Source: Rhizaria sp. SCN 62-66 (taxonomy: Eukaryota; Rhizaria, unplaced). Taken from it: a DNA stretch of 64,000 bases. Below are positions 1 through 11,323 of the stretch, piece by piece. The translations under genes were made by a program, and so were the position numbers. Numbering within the stretch: the first letter of the stretch is position 1; every line of letters starts with the position of its first letter. The notes under the pieces are model-generated. The model saw only the letters and a list, made by a program, of their open reading frames with translations, was not told the DNA's origin and searched no databases. The stretch is from the NCBI GenBank assembly GCA_001724265.1, contig MEDY01000047.1, positions 45,139 to 109,138 of the forward strand, given 5' to 3'.

Positions 1-306
1 TGTTTTATCATCTTGATATGAAAGCCCGTCTTTGACCCCCCTCGTCTGCCACTTTTGCATATCGCCGATAGTTTCGTGGTGGACAGGCAAGTTCGCGAAC
101 GAAACGACGTCGCTTTTTGACGACAGAGGCCAAAGTATAATAAAAATGCAGATACCTCCATTTATTTGTTCGGGGACATGTTAAAAACCTAATCATACTA
201 CAATAACACATGGGACTGCATATTCGGTGCAAATCGTCGGCGCAGTCACATTGCTCACTAACTTACACCCTCGTCACTGTCACACAGGGAACTCAAGGAA
301 CTTCGT
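1..306. other. 3' flank of the SMYD5-like gene
   Basis: No gene recognised. This AT-leaning stretch lies downstream of the SET-domain gene on the minus strand and probably holds its 3' UTR. The short open frames on both strands lack coding-like composition. A 10-bp palindrome (GTTCGCGAAC) sits near position 91. Confidence 0.5.
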
Positions 307-3300
307 TTACTTCTTCGCGGCCGCCTTGCCCTTGGCGCCGGCCTTCTTCTTGGGCGTAGCGGCCTTCTTGGCCATCGCGCGGGCACACCGGGTGCAGGCA
401 CATTCGAACAAGTAGTCGTTGAGCTGCTCCAGACGCTCGCGGCGCAGCATCGTGTCCTTCGAACAGAGAAAAAGAACAAGCAAAGATAGAATATGTGAGG
501 ACGAAAACAATGATTGATCGGAATAAAAACATAAATTGTCGCTATAAAACATCGAGTCCTATCTAAATGCCAGGAAATATTTGCTGTGAAGTCAAAAAAA
601 GATATGATGTTTTTTCATCATAGTCAATGAAAGATAGACGTACCTCGCCCTCGATGTAGGAGATGCAGAGCTCCTCCCCAGCCTCAATCGCCCGCAGCGC
701 AACAAATGCGCTCATATCATCGCGTCCGTCTCCGGACTTGATGACCGCGACATTGGGCTCGCACGAGTGGTTCATACAACACGCCACGCCGTACAGCCCC
801 GTGCCAGCGGGGTGTTCCTGCACGCGGCGGGTCAGGTTCGCCCACCGCTGCGTGCCCATGTGCGTCTTGACGGCCGCGCGACGGCGCTTGAGCGAGGCCA
901 CGAACGCCTCCTCGGAGCTGAGCTCAATCTTGAGATCGTCAGCGGACGACGCGTCAGTAGCGCTCTTGGCGGCGTCCTTGGGCTTGGGCTCGATGCCGAG
1001 CGCGGGGGCGGCGGCGAGAGTCTGCTTCCAGACCTCCGCATCCGGGTGGTTCTGCGGAATCGACACGGCGAGCAGTGAAAGACGCGCGAACATGGCCGAG
1101 AGATCGTACTCCGCCATCTCGCCCGCAGCGAACTCGCAGTAGTCCTGCGCGCCGGCGCGCGCGGCCATGCCGATATTGTTCATCTCGAACGCGCCCATCA
1201 CCAGCCCGACGATGAACGGCGACGCGAGCTGTGCGGGGGTGCTGAGGGCGGAGAAGTAGCGCACACGCGAGGCGACGTCGTTGACGGAAGCGAGGAGCTC
1301 GGGCATCGTCTCGAAGCGCGGGATCGCAGACGCAACACGCGTACTCACGGCTACGGGTGCCTCAGCATTCGCAGTGGTCGCAGTGGCCTCGGCGTTGTTG
1401 ATGTAGGCCGGGTTGGGCACGACGGTGTCCGCGGCGGGCTCGGCAACAGGGAGACCGACCTCAGCACATACAGCGAGCGTGTACCGGTGCAAGAAGGGGC
1501 GGATGCGCCGCGATGCGGTCGAGACGAGGCCGAAAAGCTCGTGCTGGAATGCCTCGGCGCGCTCGGCGGCCTTGGCTTCCTTCTCGGCCTTGGTGAGCTT
1601 GGTCTTGGGCGCGCAGGCGGAGCCGCAGGAGCCGCCCGGTCCGCAGCAGTCCTCCTCCTCCTCGGGCGGGCACGAGACCTGGAGCCACCAGGGCGCCTGT
1701 GAGAAGACCATCACAGGGCCCAGCGCGCGCAACAGGGCAGCGCGGGACGCAGCCGCGAGCAGGGCAGCCTTGGAGCCGTCTCCACTGCTGCTGCTGCTGC
1801 TGCTGTTGTTGGTGAGGGAGAGAGAGGTCAGGCTGCTGTCGAGCGAACTGGTCGGGTTGGTGCTAGAGTTGACGGTGGCGGCGGCGGCGCGGAGGTGGGT
1901 CGCCCAAGACACGGCGACGGTGGCGAGAAGCTTGGCAACGAGGTAAAACATCGGGTTCGTGTAGTTGGCAAACTTGCGGAGCGACGTCAACAGCGCGGCC
2001 TGTGACTTTGACGCGGTGCGGCGGTCAGTCGCGAGGTCAGCGTTGTTCTCGTCATCGCCCTCAGCGTCACCGTCGTCGTCGTCGTCGTTGTGGTCGAATA
2101 CACCGGCGTTCTCGTCGTCCTCCTCGTCTTCGTCCTCGTCCTCGTCCTTCTTGGTCTTAGCAACGACCTCCTCAGTCTCCTCAGCCTCAGCCTCAACCTC
2201 AGCCTTAGCTTGAGCCTCAACCGCGTTGTTTTGACAGCAGGCAGCGGGCGTCGGCTGGGCGTGGTCGTACGAGTGGTCGTGGCCGTCGCCGACGCAGGGA
2301 CCGTGGCCGTGGCCGTGACCATGGCCGTGGCCGTGGCCGTGGCCGTGGCCGTGGCCGTGGCCGTGACCGGGGCCGTGAGCGTCAGCGCCAGAGCAGCAGC
2401 CTTCCTCCTCCTCCTCCTGGCACGCCTTAGCACAGGCACTAGCACAAGCAGCAACAGTTTTCTTAGCAGCAGCAGCGACAGAAGAGCATGTCTTGGCGGC
2501 ACTAGAGCACGCAGAGTGATTGTGATGAGTGTTGGGCGCAGGGGTGACGAAGACGATGCCGTACTGAGCAAACGCGGCCTTCTGGCACTTGTCAGAGCAG
2601 TAAACCTACAGTGTGTGTGAGAGGCACAGTCGAAACAGTTAAGAGTGAGCAGTTGAAGACATAGTAAAGCATAAATATACGTCAACCATGAGAAGAAAAA
2701 GAGAAAATCAATTTTAAAAAGAATATGTGCGAAAATGAGCATGCGTACCTCACCGGTGCCGTTGGGGCACTGCACAGCGTTCAGGATCTCGATAACCTCG
2801 TCGCCAAAGTCCCCCGTCTCGTTCTTCTCAGCACGTTCGCGCTCAATCTCCGCATACCGCTGCAGCGCGGCGACGAGCGCAGGCGCGTTAAAGCCCGTCT
2901 CCTCGTCCTCGCCGTCCTTGCCGACCCCACCCGCCCGGCGGCTCTCCGCGGCCTCGGCAGCGCGCAGGCGGGCGTAGGCCAGTGCGCCCTCGCGGAACGG
3001 CAGCGGCTCGTCCTCGGCCGCGGGGGCGGGCTCGCCGCGCTGGACGTGCGCCATGGCAAGCTTGCGCTGCTTCTTCATCAGCGTGGCGAACCGCGCGGCC
3101 TGGGCCTCGAGCGAGCCGAGCGCGCGCATGCAGCCGTCGCAGGTGCGGATGAAACGGGTCGAGTCGCGCTCGGTCATGCCGACAAGCTTGCGCTCCAGGA
3201 ACACCTCCTGGCCCTCGGCGATCGCGGCGCCCGCGTAGAGACCCTTGCCGCGGAGCGCGGAGGAGGAGGCGTCCTCGTCGTCACCGTCCTCGGCCGCAGT

Positions 3301-3435
3301 GGAGGGCTTGGCAGCAACAGCAGCGGAGTCGACGCCGGAGACGTAGACGGCGCCGGCGTTGGCGGGCAGCGCGGCGACAAGCGCGGCGTAGTGCGCCGCG
3401 GCGTCAAACGGCGCGACAATCTGCGTAGACGACAT
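307..3435 (-). CDS. SET/MYND-domain protein-lysine methyltransferase, SMYD5-like
   Basis: Three exons are inferred: 3435-2749, 2605-644 and 456-307, with phase-0 introns (donors GTACGC and GTACGT) giving 932 residues. An N-terminal SET half (RGKGLYAGAAI... near residue 50) is followed by MYND-type cysteines (CDGC near 98-101, then CPNG and YCSDKC spanning the first splice junction near 223-236). The C-terminal SET half carries the hallmark NHSCEPN near residue 836 and CISYIEGE, then a post-SET region with YLFECACTRC. The family transfers methyl groups from SAM to lysine; the early split MYND and the acidic stretch resemble SMYD5 more than SMYD1-3 (inference). The tail is Lys/Ala-rich. Unusual features are a His-Gly repeat (residues ~306-331) and an acidic, Ala/Ser-rich insert between MYND and the second SET half, making it about twice the usual family length. 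The start is the first in-frame ATG; the upstream GTG was not used. Subfamily assignment is less certain than the SET/MYND call. Confidence 0.85.
2300..2385 (-). repeat. GGCCGT-type hexanucleotide tract encoding (His-Gly)n
   Basis: A run of about a dozen near-perfect hexamers within exon 2 of the SET/MYND gene encodes alternating His and Gly. The same hexamer builds the His-Gly tracts of the zinc transporter at 18477-20468. Confidence 0.9.
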
Positions 3436-3953
3436 GCGCACGCAGTCTGTTCTGAGGGTGGCGACAAGACGGGAGAAAGTGCAGATGGGTGGGACAAGTG
3501 CGGAGTAACCAGAAGATGAGCTTTAGGGAAAGTTATAAAGAGTTCCAGGCGGAAATAAATTTATATTCGTAAGTGACAAGATGGCTGATTGTCGAATCAT
3601 ATAGTCATGAGCCAGCTGAAATGATATAACTAATGATAGATATGAAAAGCGGAACGATGCGCGGCGCATCAAGGAGGCTGGGTGGGACTGACGGCGTTTC
3701 GCAAGGAGTATCATGCACCAGCCCATGACCGTCAACCGGACTGCTGAAAAGTGATTAATAGCTTAGATAGAGCAATGTACTTATATTTAAAAAGCTTATC
3801 TCTCACTGTTCTATCTCGGTCACGTTTGACCTCGTTTCCACTTCGTCTCGGCTCGCGCCCGATTAGCTCTCGGCCCGAACCTCCGGACTCCTCTCCGTCC
3901 TCCGTCTCGACACACGAACTCTGACTGAAGCCGTCTTGCCGCGATCCTACTCT
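3436..3953. promoter_or_regulatory. Divergent promoter region, SET/MYND gene and PfkB kinase
   Basis: This 518-bp region separates two diverging start codons. The ~150 bases before the kinase ATG are strongly C/T-rich on the coding strand, a feature shared by several plus-strand genes here. No TATA box or named motif is confidently seen. Confidence 0.5.
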
Positions 3954-5525
3954 ATGTCTGCTTCTGCCGCGGCTATCGCAACGTCTTTGCTCGCCGCGGG
4001 CTCCCGCTCGCCGCACGAGCTGAGTCCGAACATCAAGGTGACCGTGATCGGCGATGCCTTCGTTGACATTGTTGCCACGCACGTCAACGAGTTGCCGACT
4101 TGGGGTCATAACTCGCTTAGTGAGCGTCTCGATATATTTACTGGTGGCAGCGCCGGTAACGTCGTCGCCCACCTGGCCGCGTTTTCACACAAGCAGCCGC
4201 TGCAAATTGACCTGAACAAGAAGACCAGTTCGAACACCAGCTCCAAGAAGCCTGCCACCACAGCTGCCGCGCCGTCCTCCGCGCTACCCGCGCCTTTGTT
4301 TCCCGCCCCCGCGTACATCTGCCACATCGGCAACGACTCACTGGGCAACTACACGCTGCGCCACCAGCAAGCGCGCGGCGTCGACACGTCGTTCGTGCTC
4401 AAAGACCCCGTTGCGTCCACGGGCGGCTGTCTGGTGCTTAGCTCACACGCCGCCGGCGACCGCTCGTTCGTGTCTTCGCTGGGCGCCAACGCGACGTTTA
4501 CCCCGGGGCACTTGGCGCGGCATGCGGGCGTGATGGCGAGGCTTGCGGCGTCGTCGCATGTTCACGTGTCAAACTTGCTCGGGCTGCCGCTGATCAGCTC
4601 CACCGATAAAGACAACGCCCAGATCAGCAGCAACAGCAGTAACGCTAATGCCTCTGGCAAGTCTGGTAGTGGCAAGGCGTCTCCCAAGAGCAAGTCGAAG
4701 GACAAGAACAACAGCACCAGCACCAGCACCGCCGCTGCGGTCAGTAGTGACTCCACGTCCCTTGCGGATGTTTTGACCGCAGTCCGCGCCCGCGCCCCCG
4801 GCGTGACGCTCTCCGTGGACCCGCAGAACGCCAACGGCGCGCCGTGGGTGTCCCCGGCCGTGGCGGCCGTGCTGGCGCTGTGCGACGTGCTGTTGCCCAA
4901 TGAGGTTGAAGCCGCGCATATGGCCGCGTACGCGCTTGCAGCCGGGTTTGTCGCAGTGTCACAGACCACGACCGCGACCGAAACCGGCAGTGGCGCCACG
5001 GTGCCCACGGTTACGCGTCTTGACTTTGACGCAATCGTCGCAGCTAATAGCAACAGCAACGCAAGCCACGCTGTCGTGAACACAAACAGCTACACGTATG
5101 CGCGTGTTGTTCCTGCGCCGGTCACTCTGTCGGCCGAAGCCACCGCGGCCGCTTCCGCCGCGGCCTCAGCATCTGCGTCGCTGCCCGACAGCGTCGTTGT
5201 CGGCGTCCTGACCGCGCTTTTGCCTGCGCACGCGCTGCTGGTGCTGAAAGAGGGTCCCCGCGGCGCGCGCGCCTTCGCCCGCGGCCGCTGTATCGCGTCA
5301 TGCCCGGTCTTCCCGGCCACGGTCGTCGACACCACGGGCGGCGGCGACTCGTTCGACGCCGCGTTTCTCGCCGCCTGGCTCTCGGGCCACGGTGCCGCGG
5401 CCGCCGTGCGCGCTGGTTGCGCCACGGGCGCGATCCGCGTCGGCGTCGTCAGCGGCAGCAGTCACTGCCCCACGTGGGCGCAGGTCATGGACAAAACCGC
5501 GGAGAAACCCGTGGCGGCTTTGTGA
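3954..5525 (+). CDS. PfkB/ribokinase-family carbohydrate or nucleoside kinase
   Basis: Single-exon, 523-residue protein. The N-terminal signature GGSAGNVVAHLAAF (near residue 63) and the C-terminal signature DTTGGGDSFDAAF (residues 459-471, catalytic Asp465 in the GGGD anion hole) define the PfkB family, which phosphorylates sugars or nucleosides with ATP. The core VIGDAFVDIV start and the ADP/ATP-binding end are intact. Two low-complexity inserts (Ser/Thr/Ala near residues 83-110 and Ser/Asn/Lys near 216-265), plus an Ala/Asn-rich segment before the second signature, explain the length over the usual 300-350. The in-frame ATG at 3954 follows a pyrimidine-rich leader and precedes the conserved core by ~25 residues. 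Substrate cannot be fixed from sequence: ribokinase-, fructokinase- or adenosine-kinase-like all remain possible. It converges with the CysRS gene. Confidence 0.92.
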   Translation: MSASAAAIATSLLAAGSRSPHELSPNIKVTVIGDAFVDIVATHVNELPTWGHNSLSERLDIFTGGSAGNVVAHLAAFSHKQPLQIDLNKKTSSNTSSKKPATTAAAPSSALPAPLFPAPAYICHIGNDSLGNYTLRHQQARGVDTSFVLKDPVASTGGCLVLSSHAAGDRSFVSSLGANATFTPGHLARHAGVMARLAASSHVHVSNLLGLPLISSTDKDNAQISSNSSNANASGKSGSGKASPKSKSKDKNNSTSTSTAAAVSSDSTSLADVLTAVRARAPGVTLSVDPQNANGAPWVSPAVAAVLALCDVLLPNEVEAAHMAAYALAAGFVAVSQTTTATETGSGATVPTVTRLDFDAIVAANSNSNASHAVVNTNSYTYARVVPAPVTLSAEATAAASAAASASASLPDSVVVGVLTALLPAHALLVLKEGPRGARAFARGRCIASCPVFPATVVDTTGGGDSFDAAFLAAWLSGHGAAAAVRAGCATGAIRVGVVSGSSHCPTWAQVMDKTAEKPVAAL

Positions 5526-6345
5526 GGCGCTAAGGTTAACAAGAACGCGAATAAGAGTAGAAGGGAAAATGCTGAGGGACTAGAGAGAAAAGCCGTGATC
5601 AAACAAAAACAGATGCTGATGAGTTAAAATCTAACTATGGCTTGTGACTAAATGAAAGACTTAAGGAATTAACTTTTAATTTTAGCTTTTTGTTCATTTA
5701 AACTATTATAAAATTGTGTTTAAAAATATACACATATCGTTTGTTGCCCCAGAATAACTGTCTAGTTTTTGTGTGTCATCTTTTGTTCAGTTACTGTTAT
5801 CATAGCGCAAGTCGTTGCAGGTAGCATGAGGTTTCATGTGGCGTAGATCACATACTTGGGCAGAAACATAAATTAAACAAAACAATAACACATATATCTC
5901 ATTAGGCGCTGGGAAATGTTGTGTATGCATTGTTTTCAGTTGTTGGCGCTCCGTCGCGTTGCTGCTGGCGCCAGTCAGCCTAAAATCCACTTTAACTAGT
6001 CATAGGCATTCTGGGTAGGAAATAAAAATCAAGTTGATTTCTTTGTGAATTGGAATATGTTTATTGCCTGTTCAGTTCCCATCTTACTAGTTGTCGTTGT
6101 TTCAAATTATCCGATCTTAAAACCAAACCCGTTTATTGTTAACCAATACATGACTGTTATTTTAATATCCATCAACAAATGACTAAAAAGTTTTGTTTTA
6201 TTCACAAAAACATATATAACACAAGTTCTAAGATGGCACATTGATCCGTACTGCTGCTTCAAGCACTAGGCGTGCACAGCGCAATACGTACGTACGCGTC
6301 ACAATTCTTCAACCTAAGCTGACGAACACACAATGTAGCATCAGC
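5526..6345. other. Convergent 3' region, PfkB kinase and CysRS
   Basis: 820 bp of AT-rich DNA between two convergent stop codons. It probably contains both 3' UTRs. No further gene, RNA or repeat recognised. Confidence 0.6.
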
Positions 6346-8946
6346 TTACTCCGGGCCCTTCTTGCCGACGTTAATCTTGGCAATAGTGGCATCGCGCTCC
6401 ACAACAACCGCATCATACTGCTGCTGCAGCTCCGCAATCTCGGCCTCCAGCTTGGCGCAGAATACCGCCACATCCTCCTCCTTCGCCTGCGCCATAGCGC
6501 GCTTGACAACCTCATCGCTCTTCTTGGCCAGCGCGAGCACGTTGACGAGCTTGCGGCGCGCGGCGTCCTCGAGCGCGACGCCCGCAGCGTCGTGCGTGGG
6601 CACGCCCGTGGCCGGGTCAGCGGGGCCGTACTTGCCGGCGTTGTCGCCCGAGCTGAAGAAGGCCTCCGACGGGCACTTGACGCGCTGCTGCACCTTGGGG
6701 AGCAGATCCGTCTTAAGGCCGGTCTTCTTGACGAGCGGACCGAGCTTCTTCTCCGCGATCTGCTTCACCAGCTCCACGGCGTTGTCGAGCTTCCACACGC
6801 CGCCGCCGGTGACCTTATCCTCGAGACGGATGCCAAGCAGAGGCAGTGAGTCGTCACGGAACGCGTCGCACGCGGTCATGATCTCGCGCTTCATGTTCTC
6901 CGGCGCCGCAGACAGCGCAACCTTGCGGATGTTGTCGCGGAAGCCGCAGAGCCGGTCGATGACGTCGTTGGTGAACGCTGCGCCCGCGGCCGAGTCGGCG
7001 CCAGTGCCTGCGGCGGCGAGGATGGACTGGAGGAACCCGGCCTCATCGTCGCGGACAACGCCGAACACCTTAAGCATCTTGTCGACGTAGGCCGCGATGG
7101 ACTTGAGCATAAGAGTCTTGGCCGCGGGGGCCGGGTTTGCCGCGAGGTACTTGTTCACGGTCGAGATGAGCGAGAAGATCTCCGACATTGCAACGGTGTA
7201 GTTGATGTTGTCGAGCAGAGCGGCGTGCACACGCGCCTGCGCCTCGTCAAAGGCGACGCGGAGAGCGCGATCAGCGTCCGTCCACGTCTGGTGAATCGTG
7301 TGCAGCGGACCAGCAGCCTTGACTTCGTTGTTGATGTTGAGGAAAAACTCCTTAAGCGTACGCTCACGGGTGCAGGCGTCGGCGAGCGACTCGTCGCCGT
7401 AGTTCATGCGCATATCCCACTTCTGCATAAGGAAAAGCAGACGGAGCTGGCGCGGGGAGTAGTCGCGCAAGGCTTCGCGGATCGTGATGAAGTTCTTGAG
7501 AGACTTGGACATCTTCAGACCCTGCGTGAGAGTAAATAAAACAAAGAAGAAATATCGATAAAAATGAGACATAATGACAAAAGCAAGACAGGTTCGCGGC
7601 ACAAGAACAAATTATTCGCAGAGAGGAGAGGAAAACATGAATATACATGCGGTATTAGAGTTTCTTTAAGCGATAGAGAGTATATAGCGTACTTGGATGT
7701 GGAGGTGGCCAGCGTGCATGAAGTAGTTGACCCACTGCTTGCACGACGAAAACGCCTCGGACTGCGCCAGCTCATTATCATGGTGCGGGAACTTGAGATC
7801 CTCACCACCGGTGTGGATGTCAAACTGCGTGCCGAGCACGTCCGTCGCCATGACGGAGCACTCGATGTGCCAGCCGGGGCGGCCGGGGCCCCAGGGAGAC
7901 GGCCACTGCGGCTCACCGGGCTGCGACGCCTTCCAGAGCGCGAAATCGTTGGGGTGCTTCTTGACGGAGTCACCGCGGGCAAGAGCACCCTCGCCCTCAG
8001 CGGCCAGCTCGGCGTTGCCGACTCCGGCGGGGTTAAGCTTGGCGTAGTGGTGGCAGAAGTTACCGCCTTCGTCCTTCTTGGTGCTGAACGCGACCGTGTC
8101 GAAGTAGACGGAGCCGTCGCCGTCGCTGTATGCAAGCCCCTTTGCGACGATGGTCTCGACGAACGCGACGATCTGTGGCACGTACTCGGTGACGCGGGTG
8201 AGAGCGTCGACGTCGCGGATGCCCAGCGCGGTCATGTCCTCGAAATACTCCTTCTCGTATTTCTCCGTCAGCTGCTTGAAGATGCTGTGGTCGATGGCGT
8301 CGGCCCCGCTGGCGGCGGCCTCGGCGTCGAGCTTCGCAGCGAGCGCGCTACGTGCGGCGGCGACGACGCGAGCGATGCCAGCGGCCGCGTCGGGGAGAGC
8401 GTGCGCGGCGGCGGCCACGGCGGGGAAAGCCGCGGCGTCGTCGGAGGCCATCTTGGCCTTGAGCTGAACCTGCTTGAGGAGGTCCTCGAGGTCGCTGACA
8501 TAACGCTCCTCAGCAGTGGCGAGCTGCGCAGCGACGGATGTGACCTTGGCGGCCGTCTCCTCGACTGCGAGGGCCAGCGCGCGCTCGGCGTCGGCGATAA
8601 CCGTGGGCAGGGACGTGGCGTTGCGCTCGTACTCGGCGGCGTAGTGGTTGCGGCGGGCGCGGACGATGATCTTGTCCTCGATATCGGTGATGTTCATCAC
8701 GTAGAAGACGTCGAAGTTGAAGTAGTCCTGGAAGATACGGCGGATGATGTCGAAAGTCATCGCGGCGCGCGCGTGGCCCAGGTGAGCAGCGTCGTAGACC
8801 GTGGGACCGCAGCTGTACCACTTGACGAGGTTGCCAGACATGGGAACGAACGGAACGGAGGACTTGGTCATTGAGTTGTTGACCATGAGGGGGCCGGGCG
8901 CGTTGGCCTGCGTCGGCGGGAACCACGGAGCAGTGCGCTTAGACAT
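6346..8946 (-). CDS. CARS1: Cysteinyl-tRNA synthetase (cytosolic type)
   Basis: Two exons, 8946-7693 and 7521-6346, joined in phase 0 across a 171-nt GTACGC...AG intron; 809 residues. It charges tRNA-Cys with cysteine. The class I signatures are intact: CGPTVYDAAHLGHARA (HIGH-type HLGH at residues 55-58, zinc-ligand Cys46), YVMNITDIEDKI, GWHIECSVMA and the zinc-site region with HTGGEDLKFPHHDNE. GLKMSKSLKNF (KMSKS at 421-425) lies two codons after the splice junction. The C-terminal part (CGFRDNIRK..., LLGIRLEDK) is typical of eukaryotic cytosolic enzymes, as is the overall length. An Ala-rich insertion sits near residues 160-210. No mitochondrial presequence is evident, though the short N-terminal extension before the catalytic core is not characterised. 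Confidence 0.98.
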
Positions 8947-9571
8947 GCGGACAGCTAATGCACTACATACCAGTATGTCATTAGTAAGTCGTGATGCGTT
9001 GAAGAAGACAACAGTATGGTGATTGGGGTAATTGAAAGACGAAGGCGATGAGGAAGCATAAACTGGTTGGTGGCTGGTGGGCTGTGGAGAGAGATAGGGG
9101 CCTTGCTCGGAGGTTTCACGCAGCGTTATAAACAGGAAATGCAGAATACATATTGGCGTATTCGAACCGTAAGCTGTATGCTTATAAAAACGTTTCTATG
9201 AAGAATATGATAGCGTGCAAAAAGCACCGCATGAAAATGATTTTGCTAAGACTTTTTGCGAACCTCCTACGCCGTCCAACGCCCGTTACTACCCAACATT
9301 TCAGCCCCCTCAATATCCATGTCCTAGTCGTCACGCGTAACAACGTCATAACTACGACAATTTAACCGATGTGATCTATGTATCTCTTCTTTTATTCCGC
9401 TCTTGTCAACGTTCTCACGCTCACAACACTCCTTCCCGTTTCCGTTTCGCTTGCCTCCAACGTCTATCTCTTCACTCGCCCTCAAGCAGAAGCCCTACCG
9501 ACTCCCAGCAAAGCCAGGACTTCGAATTACTGCTCCTCGACTGTAGTCTTAACTCTCCACCGGATACAGAA
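8947..9571. promoter_or_regulatory. Divergent promoter region, CysRS and ankyrin/LRR gene
   Basis: 625 bp between diverging starts. The plus-strand side (about 9380-9560) is C/T-rich and likely the 5' UTR of the ankyrin/LRR gene. An ATG at 9378 in another frame would overlap the main start if transcription begins upstream of it. Confidence 0.5.
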
Positions 9572-11323
9572 ATGCAGGTGCTGCCCCGTTTTATCCTGGC
9601 CGCCGGCGACGGCAACGTGGCCCTCCTGCGCGACACCGTCCAGAAGCACGGTCTCGGCCACGTCGACGCCGCGTCCCCGGCGGGCGAGACCGCGCTCATG
9701 GCCGCCTGCCGCGCCGGCCACGGCTCTGCGGTGCGTTTTCTCGTCGAGGTCTGCAGCGCGCGCGTCGACACGCGCTTCCCCGGCCGCGGCGACGGCTGGA
9801 CGGCGCTGATGTACGCTGGTTACTTCGGTCGCGTTGGCATTGTGCGTTACCTCGTCGAGCAGGGCGCTGACTTCACTCTCCGCAACTCGGACAACCTGAC
9901 CGTGCTCGAAGTTGCCCCCTGTGCCAACGCGACGCTGTCCGACGTCCAGGAGGCCGTTGCGCTTGGTATCCAGCTGCGCGCTGATGTCACCGAAGAGGCC
10001 GTCACTGTCTCATACAGCCAAATCGCGGCTGATTCCTCCACTCTCGCCGCGTCCAGCAGCGGCACGCAGCAGCAGCAACAGCAGCAGCAGCGGTTTGGTC
10101 CCGACTCCCGCTCGGCCGCCGCCACCGCCGCCGCGCTGTCGTCATCGTCCTCGTCTGCCAACGCTGGCGGGTCCGTCGGCGGTATCGGCGAGGACGCACT
10201 CGCTTCGTGGCGCCAGCGCAATGCCGCCGCTGCCAACGCCGCGACCGGCGCAACCGACATTGCGACCGCGCGCCCCCGCCTCGTCGCGCTCTACCTCTCC
10301 GCTTGCTCCGACTTCGGCGTCGCCGCTGAGCAAGGCATCGTCGCGGCTATCAACGACAACTCTGGCGACATCCCTGAGTCCGGACTCGGCGCGCTCGCGC
10401 TCGGCCGCTGGCAAAAGGCGCTGGCCAAGTGGGGCGACACCGCGTTGACGCCGTTACTGGAAGTTCTGGCCCACGCGTTCCCCTCGTACCCGTTGCATTC
10501 ACTTGATCTATCTTACACTGGACTTGGCGACGCCGCGGCGCGTCCGCTCGGACTCTTCATCGCCGCGTCGCGCACGCTCGTCGCGGTCAACCTCGAGGGC
10601 AACCTGCTCGGCCCCCGCGCGGGCGCGCTGCTGGCCGCCGCCATGGCGACGCAGCCGTCGGTGCAACACTTGAATCTTTCCTGGAACCCGCTCGAAGACG
10701 CGGGCGTCTGCGCGCTCGCTGACTCGCTGGCCAACTCCAATGGCACACTCTTGGCGCTCGAGCTCGGCAACACGCACATGGGCGTTCTTGCGGTCATCAA
10801 GCTCTCTAACTTACTCCGCGCGCGCCAGCCGCCGCTCTCGCGGCTTAACTTAGACTCGCCGCAGTTGCTCTCACCGGAGGGCGAGGAGGCTGTCGCCGCC
10901 GTCGCGCGCGCTCTGCCCGGCGCGGCCGTCGCGTCTCTGTCGCTCGCCAAGGCTGCGTGCACAGACTCCGGCGCCCGCATGCTCGCGGACGGCCTCGCGT
11001 TGAACGCGTCTCTGTCGGAGCTCAACCTCCGGTGCAATCGTATCACGGCCACGGGCGCTGCTGCACTCGCGCGCGCGCTTAAGGGCCGCAACGCGGCGTG
11101 CTTTGTCAACTTGGACGCGAATCTGCTGCGTGATCAGGCGCTCGACGAGGTTTATGAGGTTCTTGACGCGCCCTCTCAGGCTGGGTCGGGCAAGGTTGGC
11201 AGTGTGAATAGCGGCTGTGAAGTGCAGTTTATCACTGATGAGCCCCTGGATGAGGACGAAGTGGACAGGTTCCAGACACAGAGGCACTGTCTTGTGTCTC
11301 GTCCTTTTGCTTCGCCCGAATGA
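9572..11323 (+). CDS. Ankyrin-repeat plus leucine-rich-repeat (RNI-type) protein
   Basis: Single-exon, 583 residues. The N-terminus holds about three ankyrin repeats (RFILAAGDGNVALLRDTV near residue 5, GETALMAACRAGH near 39, WTALMYAGYFGRVGIVRYLVEQGADF near 76). A low-complexity linker includes a poly-Gln run near residues 165-172 and Ala/Ser tracts. From about residue 307 to 530 follow ribonuclease-inhibitor-like LRRs (LHSLDLSYTGLGDAA, LVAVNLEGNLLG, VQHLNLSWNPLEDAG, LSELNLRCNRIT). Both repeat types are protein-binding scaffolds, so a role in a complex is inferred; no catalytic domain is visible. The ATG at 9572 was chosen because the upstream in-frame stretch has no ATG and reads like a pyrimidine-rich leader. 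No signal peptide or membrane segment. Exact orthology is unknown. Confidence 0.85.
   Translation: MQVLPRFILAAGDGNVALLRDTVQKHGLGHVDAASPAGETALMAACRAGHGSAVRFLVEVCSARVDTRFPGRGDGWTALMYAGYFGRVGIVRYLVEQGADFTLRNSDNLTVLEVAPCANATLSDVQEAVALGIQLRADVTEEAVTVSYSQIAADSSTLAASSSGTQQQQQQQQRFGPDSRSAAATAAALSSSSSSANAGGSVGGIGEDALASWRQRNAAAANAATGATDIATARPRLVALYLSACSDFGVAAEQGIVAAINDNSGDIPESGLGALALGRWQKALAKWGDTALTPLLEVLAHAFPSYPLHSLDLSYTGLGDAAARPLGLFIAASRTLVAVNLEGNLLGPRAGALLAAAMATQPSVQHLNLSWNPLEDAGVCALADSLANSNGTLLALELGNTHMGVLAVIKLSNLLRARQPPLSRLNLDSPQLLSPEGEEAVAAVARALPGAAVASLSLAKAACTDSGARMLADGLALNASLSELNLRCNRITATGAAALARALKGRNAACFVNLDANLLRDQALDEVYEVLDAPSQAGSGKVGSVNSGCEVQFITDEPLDEDEVDRFQTQRHCLVSRPFASPE

Noticed and set aside
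7564-8874. 436-codon plus-strand open frame opposite CysRS
   Set aside because: Antisense shadow of a clearly identified synthetase exon.
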